The notes beneath the pieces are model-generated. The model ran no database searches and was not told where the DNA came from. It saw only the letters and a program-made list of their open reading frames with translations. DNA of 7,149 nucleotides, taken from Marinovum sp. (GTDB lineage: Bacteria; Pseudomonadota; Alphaproteobacteria; Rhodobacterales; Rhodobacteraceae). The stretch lies in NCBI GenBank assembly GCA_002684375.1, contig NYVC01000018.1, positions 29,866-37,014 on the forward strand, read 5' to 3'. How positions within the stretch are numbered: the first letter of the stretch is position 1; the number at the start of each line of letters is the position of its first letter. Shown piece by piece: positions 1 to 5,759 of the stretch. Position numbers and translations under genes: made by a program.

Positions 1-1
1 C

Positions 2-455
2 ATCGCAAGCAAAGGGCTGTTGTTCGTCTGGCCCCGATTTTTTGTATTATTCGGCACCGGCACAGTGATCTTTATCTGTCTTATTCTTGTCAAAACCAAA
101 AAGAAAATCTGCTTGGCAAAATTTCCCGATTACGCTGATTATATGAACACAACGGGAAGGTTCCTGCCAAACGGGGTGGGTGCTGTCGCTTTCGCTGACC
201 ATCTCTGGCACGGCGGGTCGATTTGCTGGTTGGAACACGGTCTATTCAGCAGCGATGACCATCGCATCTTTTGCGGCCCACGGTCTAAGGACGGATGAAA
301 TCGCAAACCTGTACACCGATGAAACCGAGAACGCAGCTTATTTGTCGAGCGTCACCATCCGTGATGAAGAATTGGTCAAAGTTGCAAAAATCGCCCTCAA
401 CGCTCCGCAGGCGCAACCAGTGCGCGACGCCATTGCCGGCGGGCAATACCGTTGA
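2..455 (+). pseudogene. Frameshifted 3' end of a probable isoprenylcysteine carboxyl methyltransferase-family membrane protein (5' end outside window)
   Basis: The reading frame is open from the window edge. It encodes a hydrophobic membrane segment (roughly bases 20-95) and then the residues FPDYADYMNTTGRFLPN. These resemble the C-terminal 'F..Y..Y...TGRFLP' signature of ICMT/PEMT-like small membrane methyltransferases, which methylate lipids or prenyl-cysteine-like substrates at the inner membrane. Just after this motif the protein-like sequence moves from frame 2 to frame 3. Removing one G from the GGGG run at 173-176 joins them as ...RFLPNGWVLSLSLTISG..., giving a continuous C-terminal extension with a second hydrophobic stretch and a helical tail, and ending at TGA 453-455. 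Without the correction, frame 2 runs on as unlikely sequence to 298. The shift may be a real mutation or a sequencing error. The family call rests on one motif and is moderate; existence of a coding remnant is more secure. Confidence 0.5.
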
Positions 456-830
456 ATTACGTATTGCCGGCCCGGATGTTTGTATCAGAAATTCCAATGC
501 ACATGCCCGAAAATAAAACCTCTGGCCACACGGTTCCTGATGATTGGAACAGGTTAAAAAACTAAGGTCAGTTTTACCGCGGCTGCGTTTAACAGCGCGG
601 GTCCGCCAGAAGGCGGTGTAATCTTGGCACATGCCGTTAATAAATTCCCAATCATGGAAATTTGGATCGATATTTCTAAGGGTGAAGTCATTAAAATCTA
701 CCCTCCTCCGAACGTGCCTTTCTATAGCAACCGTCAGGTGCTCCTTTTCTAGGGTCTGAACGCCAAAGGTTTGAACAATTTCAGGGACATATACGTCCAT
801 ACCTTGGCATTTCCAAATCAAGGCTGTCAT
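285..830 (-). CDS. Hypothetical ORF divergent from sitA (doubtful, 3' half suspect)
   Basis: This is the only long open frame in the otherwise gene-free stretch 456-869. The longest version starts at 866. The ATG at 828-830 is a better start because GAGGGG (minus strand, 835-840) lies four bases upstream of it. The product would be about 181 residues beginning MTALIWKCQGMDVYVPEIVQ. I recognise no family, signal peptide or clear membrane segment. The first 95 or so residues (830 down to about 545) read like ordinary protein. The remainder lies antisense to the 3' end of the upstream gene and is probably not translated as such, so a true gene may have lost its own stop or be a remnant. If expressed, its promoter would face the Fur-type box at 870-884 shared with sitA. 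It could equally be chance open frame. Confidence 0.25.
   Translation of the reverse strand: MTALIWKCQGMDVYVPEIVQTFGVQTLEKEHLTVAIERHVRRRVDFNDFTLRNIDPNFHDWEFINGMCQDYTAFWRTRAVKRSRGKTDLSFLTCSNHQEPCGQRFYFRACALEFLIQTSGPAIRNSTVLPAGNGVAHWLRLRSVEGDFCNFDQFFITDGDARQISCVLGFIGVQVCDFIRP
438..472 (+). terminator. Hairpin across the stop codon of the upstream gene, possible terminator
   Basis: GGCAATAC at 442-449 pairs perfectly with GTATTGCC at 461-468 around an 11-base loop that contains the TGA stop. After one G:G mismatch the stem continues for three more G:C pairs (438-440 with 470-472). A GC-rich stem at the end of a gene fits a transcription end, but there is no proper T run after it (GGATGTTTG). 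It may therefore be only an RNA-stabilising or bidirectional structure. Confidence 0.35.
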
Positions 831-869
831 TGCACCCCTCTGGCGCGTTCGGCCATTTACCACCATTTT

Positions 870-884
870 TGAGAATGATTATCA
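870..884. promoter_or_regulatory. Fur/Mur-type operator (box 1) upstream of sitA
   Basis: TGAGAATGATTATCA matches the 7-1-7 Fur-family inverted repeat TGATAATNATTATCA at all but one defined position. It also has the form TGA-N9-TCA, which is the iron-responsive operator read by RirA in rhizobia-type bacteria. It ends seven bases before the -35 element of the predicted sitA promoter. From sequence alone I cannot tell whether Mur (Mn), Fur (Fe) or RirA binds here. A metal-dependent repressor of sitABCD is the natural reading. Confidence 0.75.
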
Positions 885-890
885 ATAACA

Positions 891-919
891 TTGACTATTG
901 AGAATGGTTCGCATAAATC
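891..919 (+). promoter_or_regulatory. Predicted sigma70-type promoter of sitABCD
   Basis: The -35 candidate is TTGACT (891-896), five of six to consensus. The -10 is weaker: TAAATC at 914-919 after a 17-base spacer, or CATAAA at 912-917 after 15 bases. This would give a leader of roughly 30 bases before the sitA ATG. Fur-like boxes lie just upstream and inside the spacer, the expected layout for steric repression. Confidence 0.45.
899..913. promoter_or_regulatory. Second, weaker Fur-family box in the sitA promoter spacer
   Basis: TGAGAATGGTTCGCA keeps the whole left half of box 1 (TGAGAAT) and matches the Fur-family consensus TGATAATGATTATCA at 11 of 15 positions; the right half is degenerate. 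Its start is 29 bases from that of box 1. Lying between the predicted -35 and -10, occupancy would block RNA polymerase directly. Confidence 0.45.
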
Positions 920-954
920 ATGGGTGTAAACTTTCATAATAAGAATGACTTTCC

Positions 955-1860
955 ATGCCCCAATCAATCTCTGCATTACGCAGATTTGCCATAAAAGCTC
1001 TCATGATCACCGCTCTAGGGGCATCATCCCCAGCTGTTGCAGACAAATTCAAGGCCGTGACAACCTTTACCGTCATTGCCGATATGGCGCGCAATGTGGC
1101 TGGCGACATGGCAATCGTTGAATCCATCACCAAGGCTGGCGCAGAGATACACGGTTACCAACCCACCCCTCGTGACATTATTCGCGCGCAGGATGCCGAT
1201 CTTATTTTCTGGAACGGATTGAACTTGGAATTGTGGTTCGAGCAGTTCTTTTCCAATCTGTCGGACGTGCCAGGTGTGACGTTAACCGACGGTATTACCC
1301 CGATGGGCATTGCCGAGGGTGAATATGCTGGGAAACCAAACCCCCATGCTTGGATGAGCCTAAGCAGCGCGCTGATCTATGTAGACAATATAACCAGCGC
1401 TTTTGCCCAGCATGATCCGCAAAATGCAGATATTTACCGGGCCAATGCCGCGGCGTATAAAACAAAAATTTCGCAAACCATCGAGCCATTAAAAGACGCA
1501 ATCCTCGCTGTGCCAGAAGATCAGCGCTGGCTGGTATCCTGTGAGGGGGCCTTCAGCTATCTGATCCGCGACTACAACATGAAAGAACTCTATCTTTGGC
1601 CGATGAACGCCGATGCACAAGGCACCCCGCAGCAAGTGCGCAAAGTGATTGATGGCGTCCGAGATAACAATATTCCAGCGGTTTTTTGTGAAAGCACCGT
1701 CTCACAGGCGCCGGCACAGCAAGTCGCACGCGAAACCGGCAGCACCTATGGCGGTGTGCTGTATGTCGACAGCTTGACCGAAGCCGACGGCCCGGTTCCA
1801 ACCTATCTAGACCTACTGCGCGTAACCAGCGAAACCATCGCAGCAGGGCTGAGCAAATAA
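955..1860 (+). CDS. sitA: SitA: periplasmic Mn2+/Fe2+-binding protein of the SitABCD ABC importer
   Basis: A 301-residue cluster A-I (TroA/YfeA/SitA-like) solute-binding protein that captures Mn2+ or Fe2+ in the periplasm and delivers it to SitCD. An N-terminal signal peptide has Arg9-Arg10, a hydrophobic core and a likely cut after Ala29 (AVA|DKF). There is no lipobox Cys, so the mature protein should be soluble. The four expected metal ligands are all present: His66 (AEIHGYQPTP), His131 (PNPHAW), Glu197 (SCEGAFSY) and Asp272 (YVDSL). The motifs ESTVS and DGPVPTYLDLLRVTSETI are typical of the SitA branch and distinguish it from ZnuA, and the His-rich loop of ZnuA is absent. The start at 955 is the first ATG after an in-frame stop at 946-948; its Shine-Dalgarno is poor. 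It is the first gene of the operon, behind Fur-type boxes; a 95-base gap separates it from sitB. Confidence 0.95.
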   Translation: MPQSISALRRFAIKALMITALGASSPAVADKFKAVTTFTVIADMARNVAGDMAIVESITKAGAEIHGYQPTPRDIIRAQDADLIFWNGLNLELWFEQFFSNLSDVPGVTLTDGITPMGIAEGEYAGKPNPHAWMSLSSALIYVDNITSAFAQHDPQNADIYRANAAAYKTKISQTIEPLKDAILAVPEDQRWLVSCEGAFSYLIRDYNMKELYLWPMNADAQGTPQQVRKVIDGVRDNNIPAVFCESTVSQAPAQQVARETGSTYGGVLYVDSLTEADGPVPTYLDLLRVTSETIAAGLSK

Positions 1861-1955
1861 CCCGTGGCAAGCGTATCAATTCGCTCGACGGCTGGGTCAT
1901 AACTGTCTTGCCCCCATCGTCATAAGGCGGCGCAGATTTATCCAGGGACACCTAA

Positions 1956-2846
1956 GTGTCTGCTACAGATAACCGGAAAGAACAGATGCGAGAATCGCAG
2001 AAAATTGGAATAACCGCGCAGGATGTCACCGTTACCTATCGCAATGGCACCACAGCGTTGCGCAACGCCAGCTTTGATATCCCCACCGGAACAATCACTG
2101 CATTGGTTGGGGTAAACGGGGCCGGAAAATCAACACTTTTCAAAGCATTGATGGGCTTTGTTCCAGCTGCCAAAGGTAAGATTTCAATTCTGGGGTATCC
2201 GGTTAAAGCCGCCTTGAAACAAAATATTGTGGCCTATGTCCCGCAGGCAGAGGAAGTTGATTGGAGCTTTCCGGTTCTGGTCGAAGACGTCGTGATGATG
2301 GGCCGCTATGGGCACATGGGTTTTTTTCGAACACCACGATCTGCCGATCATGCCGCGGTCACTGAAGCCCTCGAGCGGGTCAATATGACCGAATTTCGCG
2401 ACCGCCAGATTGGCGAGTTATCTGGTGGGCAACGCAAGCGGGTGTTTCTGGCAAGGGCGCTGGCGCAAAACGGGCAAGTAATACTGCTTGATGAGCCATT
2501 CACCGGGGTCGATGTGCAAACCGAAGACGCGATCATCACTCTGTTGTGCGAAATGCGCGATGAAGGGCGCGTCATGCTGGTTTCGACACATAATCTTGGG
2601 TCGGTTCCAGAGTTTTGTGATCGTACAATTTTGGTCAAAGAAACGGTTCTTGCCTTCGGGCCGACCGCAACCACCTTCACCCGAGAGAACCTCGAATTGG
2701 CTTTTGGTGGGGTGCTGCGGCATTTCGTTCTCGGCGGATCTGATTTACACGACGATGATGACAAGCGCGAAATTCGAGTGATCAGCGACGATGAGCGGCC
2801 GTTTGTAATGTATGACGACAACCCAAAGGCGCCAAAGGATGATTGA
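1956..2846 (+). CDS. sitB: SitB: ATPase subunit of the SitABCD Mn2+/Fe2+ importer
   Basis: A cytoplasmic ABC ATPase that powers metal import. Visible motifs (residues from GTG 1956): Walker A GVNGAGKST 52-60, Q-loop Gln97 (YVPQAEEVDW, typical of Mn/Zn importers), signature LSGGQRKR 155-162, Walker B VILLDEP 175-181 and H-loop His212. All catalytic residues are intact. Two starts are plausible: GTG 1956 with AGGGA at 1944-1948, or ATG 1986 (Met11) with GGAAAG at 1975-1980; the fold begins after Met11 in either case. At about 296 residues it is longer than a minimal metal-importer ATPase because of an acidic C-terminal tail from about residue 262 (HDDDDK, then further Asp-rich clusters). The stop overlaps the sitC start by eight bases, indicating coupled translation with the permeases. 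Confidence 0.93.
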   Translation: MSATDNRKEQMRESQKIGITAQDVTVTYRNGTTALRNASFDIPTGTITALVGVNGAGKSTLFKALMGFVPAAKGKISILGYPVKAALKQNIVAYVPQAEEVDWSFPVLVEDVVMMGRYGHMGFFRTPRSADHAAVTEALERVNMTEFRDRQIGELSGGQRKRVFLARALAQNGQVILLDEPFTGVDVQTEDAIITLLCEMRDEGRVMLVSTHNLGSVPEFCDRTILVKETVLAFGPTATTFTRENLELAFGGVLRHFVLGGSDLHDDDDKREIRVISDDERPFVMYDDNPKAPKDD

Positions 2847-3696
2847 TACGCTGCTGATGCCGTTTTCATACAATTACATGTTCAACGCCATGTGGGTCAG
2901 TGCTTTGGTCGGTGGCGTCTGCGCCTTTTTATCCGCTTATCTGATGCTAAAGGGTTGGTCTCTGATCGGCGACGCGCTTAGCCATTCGATCGTTCCGGGG
3001 GTGGCCGGGGCCTATATGTTGGGCCTGCCTTTTGCCTTTGGTGCTTTTGCCGCAGGCGGCTTGGCCGCGGGCGCAATGTTGTTTCTCAATCAGCGCTCCG
3101 GATTGAAAGAAGACGCCATTATTGGGCTGATTTTCACCTCCTTTTTCGGGTTGGGATTATTTATGGTCTCTCTGTCCCCGATGTCGGTGAGCATTCAGAC
3201 GATTACAATGGGTAATATTCTGGCAATCACTCCCCACGACACGCTGCAACTTGCAATCATCGGTTTTGTTTCACTCAGCGTGTTACTGGCCAAGTGGAAA
3301 GATCTGATGGTAACGTTTTTTGATGAAAATCACGCCCGCTCCATCGGGTTGAATCCCGACCGCTTGAAGCTGATGTTTTTCACGCTGCTTTCGGCGTCCT
3401 GCGTTGCTGCTTTGCAGACTGTGGGTGCGTTTCTGGTCATCGCGATGGTGGTGACGCCGGGGGCAACGGCCTATCTGCTGACCGACCGTTTTCCGCGGCT
3501 GCTGGTGCTGAGTGTGGCGATCGGATCTGCGACAAGCTTTCTGGGGGCCTATCTCAGCTTTTTTGTCGACGGCGCGACAGGCGGGCTAATTGTCTCGCTG
3601 CAGACTGTGACTTTTCTTGCGGTCTTTGTCTGGGCACCCAAACACGGCTATCTTGCAGCAAGACGCCGATCCGCTGACGCAGTGCAGGTGCAGTGA
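2839..3696 (+). CDS. sitC: SitC: first permease subunit of the SitABCD importer
   Basis: An ABC-3 family (ZnuB/MntB-like) inner-membrane permease that forms half of the metal channel with SitD. I chose ATG 2839, giving 285 residues starting MIDTLLMPFSYNYMFNAMWV. This fits the usual family N-terminus, and AAAGG at 2825-2829 can serve as ribosome binding site. An upstream in-frame ATG at 2812 would add nine polar residues inside sitB and is less likely. There are about eight hydrophobic segments. The family motif GWSLIGDALSHSIVPG spans residues 39-54, with the conserved His49 in the channel region. The loop FFDENHARSIGLN (160-172) is the likely coupling element contacting SitB, and VVTPGATAYLL (204-214) is the conserved later segment. 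It starts inside the end of sitB, and sitD follows with a one-base overlap at ATG 3696. Confidence 0.92.
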   Translation: MIDTLLMPFSYNYMFNAMWVSALVGGVCAFLSAYLMLKGWSLIGDALSHSIVPGVAGAYMLGLPFAFGAFAAGGLAAGAMLFLNQRSGLKEDAIIGLIFTSFFGLGLFMVSLSPMSVSIQTITMGNILAITPHDTLQLAIIGFVSLSVLLAKWKDLMVTFFDENHARSIGLNPDRLKLMFFTLLSASCVAALQTVGAFLVIAMVVTPGATAYLLTDRFPRLLVLSVAIGSATSFLGAYLSFFVDGATGGLIVSLQTVTFLAVFVWAPKHGYLAARRRSADAVQVQ

Positions 3697-4532
3697 TGTT
3701 AGAGACGCTTATCCAGCCATTTCAGTTCAGCTTTATGACCCATGCGTTCTGGATCATGGCAATCGTATCGATTCCTACGTCACTGCTGTCGTGCTATCTT
3801 GTGCTCAAGGGGTGGTCGCTAATGGGAGATGCCATCAGCCACGCTGTTCTGCCTGGCGTTGTGGTCGCGTATTTGTTGAATATTCCGTTGATAATCGGGG
3901 CATTCTGCGCTGGCATGCTCTGTGCTTTGGCAACTGGTTTTCTCAGTGAAAACAGCCGTGTCAAACAAGACACTGTAATGGGAATTGTGTTTTCAGGGAT
4001 GTTTGGATTTGGCATTGTTCTGTATACGAAGGTCACCACTGATGTACATCTCGATCATATCCTGTTCGGCAATATGTTGGGAGTTAGCTCCGACAATCTG
4101 TGGACTGCAGGCGCGATATCGCTTGGTGTTTCGGCGCTGTTGTTGGCAAAACGCCGCGATCTGCTGCTGCAATCGTTTGACCCTATTCAGGCCCAGGCCG
4201 TAGGTCTGCCTGTCGGTTTGTTGCACTATGGCATGTTGGCGATGATTTCTCTGACGATCGTCGCCACGCTTTCGGCTGTGGGAATTATTTTGTCAATTGG
4301 TCTGTTGATTGCGCCCGGAGCGATCGCTTTTCTGGTCACCAAACGCTTTGAACATATGCTGGTTGTATCTGCGCTGGTGACCTTTGTGTCTGGCTTTTTG
4401 GGTATTTATGTGAGCTTTTTCATCGACAGCGCCCCGGCGCCAACAATTATCTTGATCCTGACAGGTTTTTTTATTGCGGCGTTTCTACGGGCTGCGAAGC
4501 TGACACGTCAGGCCACCAAAACACAGACATAA
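3696..4532 (+). CDS. sitD: SitD: second permease subunit of the SitABCD importer
   Basis: The second ABC-3 family inner-membrane permease, pairing with SitC. ATG 3696 overlaps the sitC TGA by one base and has AGGTG six bases upstream; the adjacent GTG 3693 is a less likely start. The product is 278 residues with about eight membrane segments. It aligns nearly position for position with SitC: GWSLMGDAISHAVLPG occupies residues 39-54 in both proteins, the coupling-loop region FDPIQAQAVGLP is at 161-172, and LLIAPGAIAFL is at 203-213. This reflects an old duplication normal for four-gene Sit systems, as opposed to three-gene Mnt/Znu systems with a single permease. It is the last gene of the operon; a possible terminator dyad follows 26 bases later. 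Confidence 0.92.
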   Translation: MLETLIQPFQFSFMTHAFWIMAIVSIPTSLLSCYLVLKGWSLMGDAISHAVLPGVVVAYLLNIPLIIGAFCAGMLCALATGFLSENSRVKQDTVMGIVFSGMFGFGIVLYTKVTTDVHLDHILFGNMLGVSSDNLWTAGAISLGVSALLLAKRRDLLLQSFDPIQAQAVGLPVGLLHYGMLAMISLTIVATLSAVGIILSIGLLIAPGAIAFLVTKRFEHMLVVSALVTFVSGFLGIYVSFFIDSAPAPTIILILTGFFIAAFLRAAKLTRQATKTQT

Positions 4533-4558
4533 CATCGTGACACACGAAACTCTCTTGA

Positions 4559-4584
4559 CCCAATGCACATATCACTGCATTGGG
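4559..4584 (+). terminator. Perfect 9-bp inverted repeat after sitD, possible terminator
   Basis: CCCAATGCA (4559-4567) and TGCATTGGG (4576-4584) are perfect reverse complements around an 8-base loop, followed by GTTTC. Its position 26 bases after the sitD stop and five bases before the riboswitch favours termination of the sit operon. The T run is short and the stem only moderately GC-rich, so a DNA operator for the downstream promoter is an alternative. Confidence 0.5.
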
Positions 4585-4588
4585 GTTT

Positions 4589-4777
4589 CATGGTTCTCGG
4601 AAAGGTCTGTGCCGATCTGAGATGAAAAGGGAATACGGTGCGGTAACCGTCAAAGGCTGCCAATTCCGTGACTGCCCCCGCAACTGTAAGCGGCGAGCAA
4701 ACCCGATGATCACCACTGGACGCAAGTCTGGGAAGGATCGGGCGCGCTGAGACCCGCGAGTCAGGAGACCTGCCATG
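4589..4777 (+). promoter_or_regulatory. Cobalamin (adenosylcobalamin-type) riboswitch
   Basis: The B12 box AGTCAGGAGACCTGCC (4759-4774) matches the consensus AGYCMGGAGACCTGCC in full. Other conserved parts appear in order: GCC near 4611, GAAAAGGGAATACGGTG (4624-4640), and the hairpin CCGC AACTGTAA GCGG (4678-4693). Closing helices can be traced: AGGTCT 4603-4608 with AGACCT 4766-4771, CATGG 4589-4593 with CCATG 4773-4777, GGAAT 4630-4634 with ATTCC 4663-4667, and ACGGT 4635-4639 with ACCGT 4646-4650. Riboswitches of this class switch off B12 uptake or synthesis genes when the cofactor is plentiful. Here it precedes a 50-residue ORF and a BtuCDF-type importer. Adenosyl- versus methyl-/hydroxo-cobalamin preference cannot be judged reliably by eye. 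Confidence 0.95.
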
Positions 4778-4792
4778 TTACTTTAATTCACC

Positions 4793-4818
4793 TCGGGCGG
4801 GGCGCCCGAAAGGAAGAG
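4793..4818 (+). promoter_or_regulatory. Riboswitch expression-platform hairpin and adjoining ribosome binding site
   Basis: TCGGGCG (4793-4799) and CGCCCGA (4803-4809) form a perfect 7-bp stem with a GGG loop, immediately followed by the strong Shine-Dalgarno AAGGAAGAG (4810-4818) of the ORF starting at 4823. There is no T run, so it is not an intrinsic terminator. A hairpin abutting the ribosome binding site suggests control of translation initiation; this is inferred from position. Confidence 0.5.
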
Positions 4819-4822
4819 TAGT

Positions 4823-4975
4823 ATGATCAAAGTACAGGCTTTGTTTTCCTCGGCTGGTCCAATAATCTCGGTAAGGGCTGACGCATGGCGTTTTGAATTC
4901 ACAACCACGGGCCATACCTCACCTGACCGTTTTTATGTCGGCCATGCCAAGCGCCCGACGGTGCGCCTGCGATGA
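4823..4975 (+). CDS. Unrecognised 50-residue protein, first gene of the B12 riboswitch operon
   Basis: A small ORF with start ATG 4823, strong Shine-Dalgarno AAGGAAGAG at 4810-4818, and stop TGA at 4973-4975. Its end overlaps the start of the following ATPase gene as ATGA, so the two are probably translationally coupled; the ATPase has no clear ribosome binding site of its own. The product begins MIKVQALFSSAGPI and ends FYVGHAKRPTVRLR. It is net basic (eight Lys/Arg against three Asp/Glu) with a basic C-terminus, has two Gly-His pairs (30-31 and 40-41) and no Cys, and shows no signal peptide or membrane segment. I recognise no family. It could be a genuine small protein of corrinoid uptake, a translated leader that passes riboswitch control to the ATPase, or the eroded end of a former gene. 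The signals for translation are good; the function is unknown. Confidence 0.6.
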   Translation: MIKVQALFSSAGPIISVRADAWRFEFTTTGHTSPDRFYVGHAKRPTVRLR

Positions 4976-5745
4976 CCGCAGCCAGCCTATCAGTCGAAAG
5001 CCTGTCTTGGGGGCTGCCGCGGACAGAACCGTTGCTCCAACCGACGTCCTTTGAGCTGGCAGCCGGTCAGATGCTGGCAATTGTTGGCGCAAATGGTGCC
5101 GGAAAATCCACCTTACTGCGGCTGCTCTATCGGTTTTTACGCCCAAATACCGGGCGTATTTCACTGGACGGGCAGGATATCTGGGCGATGGGGGCCCGCC
5201 AGACTGCACGCTCTATCGCTGCGGTTTTACAAGAACAGCAAAGTGACTTTTCCCTGACCGTCCGTGAGATTATCGCCCTCGGCCGCACCCCGTATAGCAG
5301 CGGTTTTGGCGGGCAGAACAAAGCCGACAATCAGATTATTGATGCGGTGATTGAACGGTTGAAACTCACAGCGCTGACAGGCCGGATGCTGGGCACATTG
5401 TCAGGCGGGGAACGCCAGCGCACGATGATTGCCCGCGCGCTTGTGCAAGAGCCACAGTTGCTGATTCTCGACGAGCCCACAAACCATTTGGATATACGGC
5501 ATCAATTGGAAGTTCTGCGACTGATCCGCGGTTTAGGCCCAACCATCGTGACCAGCCTGCATGATCTCAATATGGCCGCAGAATACGCCGATACGCTGTT
5601 GATGTTGGCAGGCGGCTACACCATGGCTTACGGCCCCGCAAACAAGGTGTTAACCGCACCTCTCATTAAACAAGGCTTTGGCGTGCAGGCGGAAATTCAA
5701 TCGCTGCATCCCAGTGGCCATACCCGCCTTACCTTTCACCTTTAG
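4972..5745 (+). CDS. btuD: BtuD-like ATPase of a probable cobalamin/corrinoid ABC importer
   Basis: A 257-residue cytoplasmic ABC ATPase of the FecE/FepC/BtuD/HmuV group, which drives import of B12, haem or iron-siderophores. Motifs: Walker A GANGAGKST 39-47, Q-loop Gln87 (AVLQEQQSDFSLTV), the family segment EIIALGRTPY 99-108, signature LSGGERQR 143-150, Walker B LLILDEP 163-169 followed by TNHLDIRHQ, and H-loop His197 (SLHDLNMAAEYAD). The catalytic set is complete. Sequence alone does not separate B12 from siderophore or haem ATPases; the cobalamin riboswitch upstream is what points to corrinoids. The start ATG 4972 overlaps the stop of the 50-residue ORF and lacks a clear Shine-Dalgarno, so its translation likely depends on that ORF. 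The btuF-like gene follows after 14 bases. Confidence 0.88.
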   Translation: MTAASLSVESLSWGLPRTEPLLQPTSFELAAGQMLAIVGANGAGKSTLLRLLYRFLRPNTGRISLDGQDIWAMGARQTARSIAAVLQEQQSDFSLTVREIIALGRTPYSSGFGGQNKADNQIIDAVIERLKLTALTGRMLGTLSGGERQRTMIARALVQEPQLLILDEPTNHLDIRHQLEVLRLIRGLGPTIVTSLHDLNMAAEYADTLLMLAGGYTMAYGPANKVLTAPLIKQGFGVQAEIQSLHPSGHTRLTFHL

Positions 5746-5759
5746 CTCAAGAGACCAAA

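Noticed and set aside
940..954. Third Fur-like box as an independent operator
   Set aside because: Only 10 of 15 positions match and the right half is poor; kept as part of a pattern observation but not listed as a feature.
1861..1955. Small gene or attenuator between sitA and sitB
   Set aside because: The 95-base gap has only a 12-codon GTG frame without a ribosome binding site and no convincing stem; nothing supportable.
2348..2869. Long minus-strand open frame opposite sitB
   Set aside because: It is fully antisense to a well-supported ATPase gene with all motifs intact; its product is Ser/Arg-rich, typical of an antisense shadow.
4675..4802. Kissing interaction between CCCCC (4675-4679) and the GGG loop (4800-4802)
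   Set aside because: Part of the C run is already used in the CCGC/GCGG stem of the aptamer, so free pairing is doubtful; three bases are too few to argue from by eye.
4793..4809. GC hairpin as an intrinsic terminator of the riboswitch
   Set aside because: It is followed by AAAGGAAGAG, a purine-rich ribosome binding site, with no T run at all.
4823..4975. Small ORF as a GIY-YIG nuclease fragment because of its FYVGHAKRP segment
   Set aside because: The resemblance is a few residues near the C-terminus and lacks the N-terminal GIY strand and catalytic Arg/Glu arrangement.
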